Below are positions 8,266-16,832 of a DNA stretch of 64,000 bases, piece after piece. The notes beneath the pieces were generated by a model. That model saw only the letters and a program-made list of their open reading frames with translations. It was not told the origin of the DNA and searched no databases. The position numbers and the translations under genes were made by a program. Origin of the DNA: Kribbella sp. NBC_00382 (lineage in GTDB: Bacteria > Actinomycetota > Actinomycetes > Propionibacteriales > Kribbellaceae); assembly GCF_036067295.1 (NCBI RefSeq), contig NZ_CP107954.1:2728001-2792000 (forward strand), read 5' to 3'. How positions within the stretch are numbered: the stretch's first letter is position 1; the number at the start of each line of letters is the position of its first letter.

Positions 8266-9000
8266 TCACGGGCGTTCGTTCAGGTCGTAGACGTCGAGGC
8301 GGCCGCACATGCCGTGGCGGGCGTACTCGGTGGGGGCCGGGAGCTCGTGGAGCTCGGCGGTTTGCAGGTGCGGCGCCTTGCCGGACTCGAGTGCTTCGAG
8401 GGCGGCGCCGGTTTCGTCGGCCAGGCGGCGGGCGCCTTGCTCCCAGCGTTTGCGCCAGTCGGCCAGTTGAGGCTGGACGATGCGGACAGCGGAGGCGTAG
8501 AAGGCGTCGAGAGCGGTGGGGCCTTCGGCGGCGTACGCGTCTCGGAGTACGGCGAAGCCTTCGAGGGCCAGGTTGCGGCGGGCCATCGCGGACGGAGTAC
8601 GGGCCTCGCCCTCGCCGGTGAGCGTGGTGGCCTTCAGGTACGTCTCGCGGTCGGTGAGGTGCTCGGGTGGGAGCGTGAGGACGGCGTCGCCCGCCTCGGG
8701 GAGGCCGGAGTTCGACATCAGGGTGAGGATCTGCAGGCCGCCGCCGTTGACCAGCCGGTGGATCGTGCCGGGGTCGAACCAGACGACCGTGCCGGCCTGC
8801 AGCGGGGTCTCGGTGAAGCCCTTCGGGTTGAGGGTCTGGACCGCGCCGGAGCCGGCGATCACGTAGTACCCCTCGGAGCAGGCGAGGTGGACGTGCGGGG
8901 TGCCGCCGACGAGGCCGTCGGGCGCCTCGATGTCGTACACCGTCAGCCGCGAGATGCCGATACCGCCGGGTAGCGCCGCGGCCGGGCCGAACTCGCACAT
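8266..9000 (-). CDS. Cupin-domain protein, first gene of the sugar operon
   Basis: A 244-residue protein starting MCEFGPAAALPGG with GGAGGAG just upstream. The conserved cupin motif 1 appears as PHVHLACSEGYYVIAGSG and motif 2 as PGTIHRLVNGGG, giving His/His/Glu and His metal ligands. The C-terminal third (about 125-244) is helical and not part of the cupin fold. Cupins in such clusters may be sugar isomerases (for example 5-deoxyglucuronate or lyxose isomerase-like) or sensors; this one cannot be assigned further. A 28-bp LacI-type operator sits 27 bases before its start codon, so it is the operon leader. Confidence 0.85.
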   Translation of the reverse strand: MCEFGPAAALPGGIGISRLTVYDIEAPDGLVGGTPHVHLACSEGYYVIAGSGAVQTLNPKGFTETPLQAGTVVWFDPGTIHRLVNGGGLQILTLMSNSGLPEAGDAVLTLPPEHLTDRETYLKATTLTGEGEARTPSAMARRNLALEGFAVLRDAYAAEGPTALDAFYASAVRIVQPQLADWRKRWEQGARRLADETGAALEALESGKAPHLQTAELHELPAPTEYARHGMCGRLDVYDLNERP

Positions 9001-9026
9001 GCGCGTCTCCTCCGCGTTGGTCCCCG

Positions 9027-9054
9027 GAGCCTTGGAAAGGGCTTTCCAAGGCTC
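9027..9054. promoter_or_regulatory. LacI/GalR-type operator of the sugar operon
   Basis: A perfect 13-bp inverted repeat (9027-9039 and 9042-9054) is separated by only GG. The centre reads TTGGAAAGGGCTTTCCAA, matching the GGAAAGCGCTTTCC style of LacI/GalR operators. It lies 27-54 bases upstream of the cupin start, where it would overlap the transcript start or leader and block it. It is also 173 bases from the divergent exporter gene at 9227. A LacI-family gene lies at 26535, but no LacI gene is adjacent, so the cognate repressor is unidentified. Confidence 0.75.
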
Positions 9055-9226
9055 GTGACCGCAACCTTAGGTGGGCGGTCACGCCGAGTCAACCTGTCGG
9101 GAAAGTCGGTGGAAAGCGGTTGCAGGCCGATTCCGGACAGTGCGCCTCCGGACGGGTGCCGATCAGCGGATGGGGTACGGCGAGGCGTTGGGCGTTAGCG
9201 TCGTTTCAGAAGACGAAAGGAGCACG

Positions 9227-10930
9227 GTGGCCAAGCGCGGGGATTCGGCAGCCGACGGGGGCGAGACCGGCCCGCCGTCGCTCGACGTGACCCTGACGGA
9301 AGACCTCCGCCTGGGCGACCGTCGGCGCGCGGATCGGACGAAGATCGAGCGGACGAGGGCTGATCGGGAGCCGGCTGAGCGGCAGAAATCGAAGCGGCAG
9401 CAGGGCGAGCCGGCCGCGAGCCGGGAGACCGACGATCTCCCGGCCGTCAATCGGCGACGGGGTGAGCGTCGGCAGAGCGAGCGGCGGCAAGGGGATCGGC
9501 GGGAGTCCGAGCCGACGACCGGTGAGTTGTCGGCCGATGACCTGTCGGCTGAATTGCAGGCGGCCGACGAGCGCGCGCGGGATGAGCAGCGTGAGCTTTA
9601 TCGCACTCTCGATCTCGCCCTGCGGATCGGCGAGGTCGTGCTCTCCAGCGGCGCCGGCACCGCCGACGCGACGGCCACCATCCTCAGCGTCACCGCGGCC
9701 GCCGGACTGCGCGGTTGCGAGGTCGACATCACCTTCACCTCGATCGCGATCTCGTACCAGGCCGCGCCCGACGTCGCGCCCGAGACCCACATGCGCATCG
9801 TCCGGTACCGCGGCCAGGACTTCTCCCGCCTGACCGACGTCGACCAACTCGTACGCCGCTTCGTCCGCGCCGAACTCACTCGCGAAGAAGCCAGCCGCGA
9901 GCTAGCCCGCATGGTCTCGGCCGGCCCGCCCTTCCCCCGCTGGAGCTCAGTAGTCGCCTGGGGCGTGATGGCCGGCGGCGCGACCCTCCTCCTCGGTGGT
10001 GGCTGGCTGATCACCCTGGTCGCCGTCGTCACCGCCTGCTTCATCGAGCTCAGCAACCGCTGGTTCAACCGCCAGCGCCTGCCTGCCTTCTACCAGCAGG
10101 TGGCCGGCGCCTTCGTCGCGACCGCCGTCGCGCTAATCCTGTACGCCGTCCACGCCCCAGTGAAACCATCCCTGGTAGTTGCCGCCGGCATCATCATGTT
10201 GCTGGCCGGGATCGCCCTCACCGGAGCGGTCCAGGACGCCATCACCGGGTACTACGTGACCGCCGCCGCCCGAAGTCTCGAAGCCATGTTGCTGACCGGC
10301 GGCATCATCGCCGGCGTCTCGCTAGGCATCAGCCTCGGCATCAAGCTAGGTCTCCCGGTAGCGATCGAGGCCCAGACGATCCAGCTCAGCAACCTCCCGA
10401 TCATGGTCGGATCCGGTGCCCTGATGGCTGTCGCGTTCGCCTACGCGTCGTACTCACCGCTGCGTTCGCTGCTTCCGATCGCGGTCGTCGGCGCGCTGGG
10501 TTCGCTCGTCTTCACGCTGATGTCGCGCGCGCAGTTCGGCCCAGCCTGGTCGACGGCGGCCGCGGCGTTCATCGTCGGTCTCACCGGATACTCGCTGGGC
10601 CGTCGTTCGGGTGTCCCGCCACTGGTGGTTGTTGTCTCGGGCACGGTTCCGCTGCTCCCAGGACTGACCATCTACAAGGGTTTGCTCGAGCTGATGAGCC
10701 TGGGCAACCTGATCGGCATCGTGTCCCTGGCCACCGCGGTCGCCATCGGCGTGGCCCTCGCGTCAGGCGTGATCCTTGGCGAATACGTGGCTCAGCCCAT
10801 CCGCCGGGAAGCCCGCCGTCTGGAGGATCGCCTGGCCGGTCCGCGGCTGGTGGGTCCGCGGCGGCCGGTACGGCGGCGTACCGAGCGCTCTCGTTCCCAT
10901 CGCTCGCGGCGCACCCGTCGCAGCAGCTAG
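9227..10930 (+). CDS. ThrE-type threonine/serine exporter family membrane protein
   Basis: I start it at the GTG at 9227 behind AAAGGAG; the open frame extends upstream without a better signal. The 567-residue protein has a highly charged Arg/Glu/Gln-rich N-terminal segment of about 110 residues, then a soluble domain with LRIGEVVLSSGAGTADAT and GCEVDITFTSI, which is the ThrE/DUF1212 N-terminal module. Ten or so membrane helices follow (about 245-525), including GGATLLLGGGWLITLVAVV and the second conserved unit PLVVVVSGTVPLLPGLTIYKG. A basic Arg-rich tail ends the protein. ThrE in corynebacteria exports threonine and serine using the proton gradient; the substrate here is inferred only. The stop overlaps the convergent oxidoreductase by 4 bp. 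Confidence 0.88.
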   Translation: MAKRGDSAADGGETGPPSLDVTLTEDLRLGDRRRADRTKIERTRADREPAERQKSKRQQGEPAASRETDDLPAVNRRRGERRQSERRQGDRRESEPTTGELSADDLSAELQAADERARDEQRELYRTLDLALRIGEVVLSSGAGTADATATILSVTAAAGLRGCEVDITFTSIAISYQAAPDVAPETHMRIVRYRGQDFSRLTDVDQLVRRFVRAELTREEASRELARMVSAGPPFPRWSSVVAWGVMAGGATLLLGGGWLITLVAVVTACFIELSNRWFNRQRLPAFYQQVAGAFVATAVALILYAVHAPVKPSLVVAAGIIMLLAGIALTGAVQDAITGYYVTAAARSLEAMLLTGGIIAGVSLGISLGIKLGLPVAIEAQTIQLSNLPIMVGSGALMAVAFAYASYSPLRSLLPIAVVGALGSLVFTLMSRAQFGPAWSTAAAAFIVGLTGYSLGRRSGVPPLVVVVSGTVPLLPGLTIYKGLLELMSLGNLIGIVSLATAVAIGVALASGVILGEYVAQPIRREARRLEDRLAGPRLVGPRRPVRRRTERSRSHRSRRTRRSS

Positions 10931-11889
10931 GGGATGACGACGACCTTGCCAGTGGCCTGGTTGTTCTCCATGTGGTCGTGGGCCTTGGCGATCTCGTCCA
11001 GCGTGAAGACGCGGTCGAGGTTGGGGCGGTAGACGCCGGCCTCGACCTCGTCGACGATGCGCTGCAAGGCGGTGCTGCCCGAGGCATCCTTGCTGTGGAA
11101 CGTCGTGAGCCGGGTTCCGGACGGGATCATCGCGATCGGCTCGAAGTCCGGGATCGACCACCCGCTGAGCGATCCGGACACACAGACCGTGCCGCCACGG
11201 CGTACCAGTTGCAGTGAATCCACCGCGGTCCTTGCCCCGACGAGGTCGAGGACGTAATCGGGGCCTTCGGGCCAGATCGCCCGCACCGCCGTGGCCAGGG
11301 ACTCACCGTCGTCGATGAGGACATGGTCGACACCGAGCGCCATGGCCTTGTCCGTACTCCGGGTAGTCGCAGCCACCGTGATGCCGTGGCCGGTGGCGAT
11401 CGACGCGGCCGCCATCCCCACCGACGAGGTCCCGCCGCGAATGAGCAACCTGCCCTCGTTGATCCCCAGCGCGTCGAGTGAGCCCTGCGCAGTCAGATAC
11501 GTCTCGGGGAGCGCCGCGAGAACCTCCCACGGCAGCTTGGTGGTGATCGGCATCAGCAGGCTGTTCGGCAACAACGCGTACTCGGCATAGCCGCCGTCGA
11601 AGGCCCGGCCCATCTCGCCCATCACCGCCGCGACGGTCGCGCCCTCCGGTACCAGGGGATCCGTCGACGCGACCACGATGCCGACGCACTCGATCCCGAG
11701 AACGCGCGGGAAGCTCACGCTGGGCGAATGCCCCTGCCGGGTCCTCAGCTCGGACCGGTTGAGCCCGGCGCCCTTCACCTGCACCAGGCTCCAGCCCTCC
11801 CGCACCTTCGGAATCGGTACCTCCTGGATCTCCAGTACTTCGGGACCGCCCGCCCTGACACAGACCGCTGCTCGCATCGTCGTTCGCAT
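10927..11889 (-). CDS. Zinc-independent MDR alcohol dehydrogenase/quinone oxidoreductase
   Basis: A 320-residue medium-chain dehydrogenase/reductase starting MRTTMRAAVCVRAGG. The N-terminal GroES-like domain (KGAGLNRSELRTRQG, FPRVLGIECVGIV) lacks the structural and catalytic zinc cysteines, placing it in the quinone-oxidoreductase branch. The Rossmann domain shows RGGTSSVGMAAASIA (GGxSxVG, NADPH-type). It probably reduces quinones or enones with NADPH. It is transcribed away from the AraC-type regulator at 11944 with only 54 bp between the starts, so that regulator likely controls it. Confidence 0.9.
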   Translation of the reverse strand: MRTTMRAAVCVRAGGPEVLEIQEVPIPKVREGWSLVQVKGAGLNRSELRTRQGHSPSVSFPRVLGIECVGIVVASTDPLVPEGATVAAVMGEMGRAFDGGYAEYALLPNSLLMPITTKLPWEVLAALPETYLTAQGSLDALGINEGRLLIRGGTSSVGMAAASIATGHGITVAATTRSTDKAMALGVDHVLIDDGESLATAVRAIWPEGPDYVLDLVGARTAVDSLQLVRRGGTVCVSGSLSGWSIPDFEPIAMIPSGTRLTTFHSKDASGSTALQRIVDEVEAGVYRPNLDRVFTLDEIAKAHDHMENNQATGKVVVIP

Positions 11890-11943
11890 GCCTCAACTGT
11901 TGCCGGGAGCTGCTGTGGCGGGCCACCGGTAAACTGCCAACCG

Positions 11944-12738
11944 ATGCCCGTTGGCCGCCAATCTCCGCAGACCTTGCACCTCTGGCCATCCGGCGGGGTG
12001 CACCACTGGCCGTCGGGCGGAACCAGTACGGCGCACTCCCACCCGCGCGGACACCTGGTGTACGCGGCTCGCGGTGTCCTGTCGGTCCATACCGAGCAAG
12101 GCACATCGGTGGTGCCGGCCAATCGAGTGGCCTGGACGCCTGGCGGGTTCACGCACTACCACCGGGCCCACGGCGATACCGATATGCGGATCCTCTTCCT
12201 GACCGCAGCGCAGGCTCGGCTCATGCCAGATCGGCCGTCCGTGTTCACCGTCTCCGACCTCGCTCGCGAAGTACTGCTCACCCTCACCGGTCCACGCAGC
12301 TACAACGCGGAAGGCCACGACAGTGCCGCACAGTCTCGCCTCGTACGCGTCCTCGTCGACGAACTCGACCAAGCTCACGAACAACCTCTGCAATTACCCG
12401 AGCCACACGACGACCGCCTGCGCGCACTCGCGCAACTCCTGTACGACGAGCCCGCCGACAACAGCTCCCTGGCCGAGCTCGGCCGCACGATCGGCGCCAG
12501 TGCCCGCACCCTCAGCCGGCTCCTCCGCGACGAACTCGGCATGACCTTCTACCAATGGCGCACCCAGCTCCGGATCTGTCACGCCCTTGTACTACTTGCC
12601 GAAGGCCACGACGCGACCCAGGTAGCCCACGCCTGCGGCTGGTCCAACCCCAGCAGCTTCATCACCGCCTTCAGCAACCTCGTCGGCACTACGCCCGGCC
12701 GCTACCGAACCTCCTCGAGTACGACGTCGTCGACCTGA
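11944..12738 (+). CDS. AraC-family transcriptional regulator with cupin sensor
   Basis: The first plausible start is the ATG at 11944 (MPVGRQSPQTL), giving 264 residues; the frame is open further upstream but would run into the divergent gene. The N-terminal part is a cupin (HWPSGGTSTAHSHPRGHLVY...VPANRVAWTPGG). The C-terminal 100 residues hold two helix-turn-helix motifs (SLAELGRTIGASARTLSRLL and ATQVAHACGWSNPSSFITAF) followed by GTTPGRYR, the canonical AraC/XylS ending. The divergent arrangement points to control of the oxidoreductase at 10927-11889. The effector is unknown. Confidence 0.93.
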   Translation: MPVGRQSPQTLHLWPSGGVHHWPSGGTSTAHSHPRGHLVYAARGVLSVHTEQGTSVVPANRVAWTPGGFTHYHRAHGDTDMRILFLTAAQARLMPDRPSVFTVSDLAREVLLTLTGPRSYNAEGHDSAAQSRLVRVLVDELDQAHEQPLQLPEPHDDRLRALAQLLYDEPADNSSLAELGRTIGASARTLSRLLRDELGMTFYQWRTQLRICHALVLLAEGHDATQVAHACGWSNPSSFITAFSNLVGTTPGRYRTSSSTTSST

Positions 12739-12748
12739 AGCCGATCGC

Positions 12749-12777
12749 TTGACTCTTTTTATCCAACTGGGTAACTT
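12749..12777 (+). promoter_or_regulatory. Promoter of a leaderless TetR operon with overlapping dyad
   Basis: TTGACT (12749-12754) is followed after 17 bp by TAACTT (12772-12777), a TANNNT-type -10. The TetR ATG at 12784 lies seven bases after the -10 and has no Shine-Dalgarno, so the mRNA is probably leaderless. An imperfect dyad TTATCCAACTGGGTAA (12759-12774) spans the spacer and -10, a good position for autorepression by the TetR encoded directly downstream. Confidence 0.6.
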
Positions 12778-12783
12778 TTACAC

Positions 12784-13371
12784 ATGCGGATAAACGGGAG
12801 AGCGGAGACTACGGCTGCGCGGCGCGAGCAGATCGTCGGGGCGACGATCGGTGTGCTCGCCGAGCGGGGGTATGCGGGGACGTCGTTCGATGCGATCTGC
12901 GAGGCGGCCGGGTTGAGCAGCAAGCGGCTGATCTCGTACCACTTCCAGACCAAGGAAGAACTGCTGGCCGAGGTGCTTCGGCGGGTGACCGCGGATGCCG
13001 CCGAGTTCATGCGACCGGCGCTCGACGCGGCGACCGGCCCGGCCGAGCTGCTCGCGGCGTACATCACCGCGAACCTTGACTTCATCGCCGCGCAGCCCGA
13101 TCACGTCCGGGCCGTCCAGCAGATCGTCTTCGGCGCTGCGCCGATGCCCTCGGAGGAGGCCGACGGCGCGGTGGTGCGGCTGGTCGGGCTGTTCGAAGAG
13201 GGCCAGCGCACTGGTGCCTTCCGGACCTTCGACTCGCTGCTGATGGCCGTGACGCTGCGCGGGGCGATCGACGTCGCGGCCGGCCGGCTCGTCGCCGGCG
13301 CGGATCCCAAGGCCTACGCCCGCGAACTGACCGAGATCTTCGACCGAGCGACCCGAGCGGAGCTGTCGTGA
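12784..13371 (+). CDS. TetR-family transcriptional repressor
   Basis: A 195-residue regulator. The N-terminal HTH is clear: REQIVGATIGVLAERGYAGTS, then AICEAAGLSSKRLISYHFQTKEELL. The remaining helical part is the ligand domain. The ATG probably begins a leaderless transcript. The stop overlaps the next gene as GTGA, and that gene overlaps the monooxygenase as ATGA, so the three form one operon. By analogy with such sets it likely represses the membrane protein and flavin monooxygenase until a hydrophobic inducer (drug-like compound) binds. Confidence 0.93.
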   Translation: MRINGRAETTAARREQIVGATIGVLAERGYAGTSFDAICEAAGLSSKRLISYHFQTKEELLAEVLRRVTADAAEFMRPALDAATGPAELLAAYITANLDFIAAQPDHVRAVQQIVFGAAPMPSEEADGAVVRLVGLFEEGQRTGAFRTFDSLLMAVTLRGAIDVAAGRLVAGADPKAYARELTEIFDRATRAELS

Positions 13372-14009
13372 CCGTGATGACCGAAACCAAACCGAAGGCC
13401 CGCTGGGGCGCGGTCCTCGCGCCAGTCCTGATCGACCTCGTTGCGCCGCTGTTGATCTTCTATGTACTGCGCCAGAACGGCGTCGGCGTGGTCGGCGCCA
13501 CTCTGGCCGGTTCGATCATTCCGGTACTACGTACCGCCTACGCGCTCGTCCATGACCGGAAGGTCGACTGGATGGCCGTGTTCATGATCAGCGCACTGGC
13601 CGTCGGCACCATCGCCTCGCTGGCACTGCACAGCCCGCGGATGCTGCTCGCCAAGGATGGCGTCATCACCGCACTCTGCGGACTCTGGATGCTCGGCACC
13701 CTCGTCGCCGGCAAGCCTCTGCTGCTGTCGATCGGTCGCGGAATCGCCGAGGCCAAGCGTGGTAAGGGTGGCGGTGAGGTGTGGGCGAGCCGCTGGGAGA
13801 CCGAACCGCGCTTCCGGCACGGGTTGCGGCTGATCACGGCGGTCTGGGGTGTCGGGCTGGTGTTCGATGCCGTCGTCCGGGTCGTGATCGCCTACGCGCT
13901 CCCGCTCGACGCTGTGCCCGGTGTGACAACCGCCCAGTGGATCGTCCTGTTCGTCCTGCTCTACGGCTTCATGATGCTCTACTCCCGCAAGAACGACCTC
14001 CTCGCATGA
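13368..14009 (+). CDS. VC0807-like multi-pass membrane protein
   Basis: A 213-residue integral membrane protein from a GTG that overlaps the TetR stop. About six hydrophobic helices are visible (for example APVLIDLVAPLLIFYVLRQ, VGATLAGSIIPVLRTAYAL, MAVFMISALAVGTIASLAL, WIVLFVLLYGFMMLYS). The layout resembles the VC0807/intracellular-septation-A-like family, often encoded beside TetR regulators. It ends with SRKNDLLA, and the stop is coupled by ATGA to the monooxygenase. Transport or membrane adaptation against the compound sensed by TetR is possible but not shown. Confidence 0.8.
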   Translation: MTVMTETKPKARWGAVLAPVLIDLVAPLLIFYVLRQNGVGVVGATLAGSIIPVLRTAYALVHDRKVDWMAVFMISALAVGTIASLALHSPRMLLAKDGVITALCGLWMLGTLVAGKPLLLSIGRGIAEAKRGKGGGEVWASRWETEPRFRHGLRLITAVWGVGLVFDAVVRVVIAYALPLDAVPGVTTAQWIVLFVLLYGFMMLYSRKNDLLA

Positions 14010-15472
14010 CAGCCGACGAGTTGGTCGAGGGCGGGCGGGGTGGTGCGGCGGCCGATGTGCTGGTGGTTGGGGCTGGGCCGACTGGGTTGCTGCTGACGGC
14101 TGAGTTGGAGTTGGCGGGAGTTCCGGTGACGCTTGTCGATCAGGCGGCTCAGCGCTCCGGGCAGTCACGGGCGCTTGCCCTCCAGCCGCGGTCCGTCGAG
14201 ATTCTGCACTCGCGAGGGCTTCTGCAACCGCTGCTCGACGACGCTGTCGATGAGGTGCCGGGCGGGCACTTCGCCGGGCTGCCCGTCACCCTCGACTACT
14301 CCAGCTGGGACACGCGTTTCCCTTACCAGCTTGGGATTCCGCAGGCTCGGGTCGAGCAGCATCTGGAGGATCACCTGGCCGCCCGCGGCATCGGCGTACG
14401 GCGTGGTCTTGAGTTGACTGGTCTGACGCAGGACGGTGATGGAGTCGAGGTGTCGTTCGCGGACGGTACTACGATCCGCGCCGGCTGGGTCGTTGGGTGT
14501 GACGGGGCGCGCAGCGCGGTCCGCAAGCTGGCCGGGATCGGCTTCCCCGGCCGTGACGGCAGGATGTCGGCCGTTGTCGCCGACGTCGTCCTCGAAGACA
14601 ACCGGGCCGAGAGCAACGGTCGCTGGGAGCTCCCTTCGCTGGTACCGCGTGACGGCGCTGTTCTGACGCTGCTACCACTCGGCGACGGCGTCCACCGCGT
14701 GCTCTTCACGGGCCCAGAGCAACAACTCCTAACGAGGGCGGACCCGATCGACTTCGCCGAGGTTTCGGGTGCCTTGAGCAACTGGTACGGCGAAGAGGTG
14801 GTCCTGCGCGAGATCCGCTGGGCCTCGCGCTTCACCGATGCGGCCCGGCAGGCGGATCGCTATCGGGTCGGCCGGGTCTTCGTGGCCGGCGATGCCGCGC
14901 ACATCCATTCACCGACAGGCGGTCAGGGGATGAACCTCGGCCTGCAGGACGCGTTCAACCTGGGCTGGAAACTGGCCGCGCACCTCAACGGCGAGGCCCC
15001 AGAGGAGCTGCTCGACAGCTACCACGACGAGCGCCATCCTGTGGCAGCCTCCGTACTGGCGAACACCAGAGCGCAAGGCGTGCTGATGATCCCCGACGAC
15101 GACATCGCCTGCCTGCGCGAGACCTTCCTCGACCTGCTCCAGATCCCCGAGGCGAACCACCGGCTGGCCGGCATCATCTCCGGCCTGGGAATCGCCTACG
15201 CACCCGGCGACCATCCGCTGATCGGTCAACGGATGCCCGATCTGGAGTTGGGCGACGGGACAACCGTCGCCGGGCTGCTCGTTTCAGGGCGCCCACTGCA
15301 CCTGAGAGACATCGCAGGGGCCGCCCAGGTCTTGGTGCGGCCGGACGGTTACGTGCTGTGGGCAACGGATGATCCGGATGGTCAGCCGGCGACCGATTCC
15401 TCGAAGGCGTCGGCGGTCTGGGCGATGGCGTCTTCTCCGCGGAGCAGGACGGCGAGTTCGGCCGCGCGTTGA
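14006..15472 (+). CDS. FAD-dependent aromatic monooxygenase (PHBH fold)
   Basis: A 488-residue flavoprotein hydroxylase. The three FAD/NADPH fingerprints are present: VVGAGPTGLLLTAEL at about 26-40, the DG motif VVGCDGARSAVRKLAG at about 163-178, and the GD motif VFVAGDAAHIHSPTGGQG at about 291-308. The C-terminal thioredoxin-like domain is abbreviated. Such enzymes hydroxylate aromatic substrates or inactivate antibiotics (Rox and TetX are relatives). Its place behind TetR and a membrane protein fits a detoxification role. The last 30 residues are Ser/Ala-rich and read through 91 bp of the convergent glycosyltransferase, suggesting that the ancestral stop was lost. Confidence 0.92.
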   Translation: MTADELVEGGRGGAAADVLVVGAGPTGLLLTAELELAGVPVTLVDQAAQRSGQSRALALQPRSVEILHSRGLLQPLLDDAVDEVPGGHFAGLPVTLDYSSWDTRFPYQLGIPQARVEQHLEDHLAARGIGVRRGLELTGLTQDGDGVEVSFADGTTIRAGWVVGCDGARSAVRKLAGIGFPGRDGRMSAVVADVVLEDNRAESNGRWELPSLVPRDGAVLTLLPLGDGVHRVLFTGPEQQLLTRADPIDFAEVSGALSNWYGEEVVLREIRWASRFTDAARQADRYRVGRVFVAGDAAHIHSPTGGQGMNLGLQDAFNLGWKLAAHLNGEAPEELLDSYHDERHPVAASVLANTRAQGVLMIPDDDIACLRETFLDLLQIPEANHRLAGIISGLGIAYAPGDHPLIGQRMPDLELGDGTTVAGLLVSGRPLHLRDIAGAAQVLVRPDGYVLWATDDPDGQPATDSSKASAVWAMASSPRSRTASSAAR

Positions 15473-16629
15473 CGGGGGCCGTCGGCAAGCATCGGTTCGA
15501 GGGCTGCGAACAGGGTCGGTTCGCTCAGGTCGGTGAAGCGCAGGGTGCTGCCGACGCCCATGCGCTGGAGTTGCGCACCCCAGAAGGGCTGGTCGGCGAA
15601 GACGGCGCAGACCACCGTCGGTAGGCCGGCGCGCAATGAGGTGGCCGACGTACCGGCTCCGCCGTGGTGGACGGCTGCCCGGCAGCGTGGCAGGACGACG
15701 TCATGGTTGAGGTTGCCGACGGTACGGACGGCCCCGTCGTTCGCAGTACTGGCCTTGAGGTTGACGAGAGCGCGGACGCCGAGGGTGTCGGCGACCTTCT
15801 CGATCATGGTCAATGCGGCGTCGGGCTCTAGTACGGGCATGCTGCCGAAGCCGAAGTAGACGGGTGGCTCGCCGTCGTCGAGCCAGGCGTCTAGCTCGGG
15901 ATCGACCAGGTCGTCGAGCAACCTGCGCTGCTCGGCCGACGGCGAGAGGAAGCCGGTCAGCGGCCGCCGGACGTCCCAGTCGGCCAGCTCCGGTACGACG
16001 TGGCGGCTGTAGGCCTGGATCTCCAGAGCGCCCAGGCGTTCGAGCGTTGACCCGACCGATTGGTCGCTCGTGGCCAGGCCGACGCGGGTACGGACCTTGT
16101 TCAGGTACGGCTCGAAGATCGGCCAGTTGGCCTTCTCGATCTGGATGTAGGTCTCCAGGTTCCGCTCCGGCGAGAAGACGTCGGTCGAGACGAGCAGGTG
16201 CGGGAAGGCTGTGTTCCGGCGGATCGGCGCGTGGTAGACGGACGCGTACGGGATGCCCGCGGCCTCGGCGATGATGACGGACTCGACCTCGGTCGCAGTC
16301 CCGGAGACGAAGGCGTCGGCGCCGGCCGCCAGCTCGATCAGGTCGGCCTGCAACTGGTCCGCGATCTGGTACTTGTAGTCCATCAACCAGCGCACATACG
16401 ACTGGAAGTCGCCCGCGGCGAGCCACCTCTGGCCCTTCTCGGACTCCAGGAACTGCCTGGCGCTCGTCCGCATGTCGACGGTTCGCAGGCCGAGAGCCTG
16501 CCCGATCCAGACCAGGTCGGACGACAGCCCGAGCGTGATCTCGTGCCCTCGCGCGGCCAGTTCGGCCCCGAGCAGGGCCATCGGTTGCGCGTCACCCCGC
16601 GTGCCCATCCCCACCAGTGCTACTCGCAT
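15382..16629 (-). CDS. GT1/GT28-type glycosyltransferase (macrolide or sterol type)
   Basis: A 415-residue cytoplasmic GT-B glycosyltransferase. The N-terminal acceptor domain begins MRVALVGMGTRGDAQPM; GTRGD-QP is typical of the sterol/antibiotic glycosyltransferase branch. The C-terminal donor domain has the nucleotide-sugar signature AAVHHGGAGTSATSLRAG followed by PTVVCAVFADQPFWG. It would transfer a sugar from a nucleotide donor to a small lipophilic acceptor. Facing the monooxygenase operon, it may belong to a resistance or tailoring pair, although no polyketide or peptide synthase is in the window. The 203 bp upstream (16630-16832) hold divergent promoters but no further gene. Confidence 0.9.
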   Translation of the reverse strand: MRVALVGMGTRGDAQPMALLGAELAARGHEITLGLSSDLVWIGQALGLRTVDMRTSARQFLESEKGQRWLAAGDFQSYVRWLMDYKYQIADQLQADLIELAAGADAFVSGTATEVESVIIAEAAGIPYASVYHAPIRRNTAFPHLLVSTDVFSPERNLETYIQIEKANWPIFEPYLNKVRTRVGLATSDQSVGSTLERLGALEIQAYSRHVVPELADWDVRRPLTGFLSPSAEQRRLLDDLVDPELDAWLDDGEPPVYFGFGSMPVLEPDAALTMIEKVADTLGVRALVNLKASTANDGAVRTVGNLNHDVVLPRCRAAVHHGGAGTSATSLRAGLPTVVCAVFADQPFWGAQLQRMGVGSTLRFTDLSEPTLFAALEPMLADGPRQRAAELAVLLRGEDAIAQTADAFEESVAG

Positions 16630-16832
16630 GCGCCCACCCCTGAGCTTGGTACGCCGCAGAACCGGCGTACGGACCCTGATGCTAAAGGTGAACGGCCATT
16701 TACGTCGCCTCTCTGCCCAACCCCTGGTCGCGTGCTGGTGTGACCCCGGAACAAATCAACCGTTAGAGTTACTGACTGGAAACATCGGCCTGCTATCGCT
16801 GGGTCTCGGCCCGGCGGGCTCGGAGGATCGTT

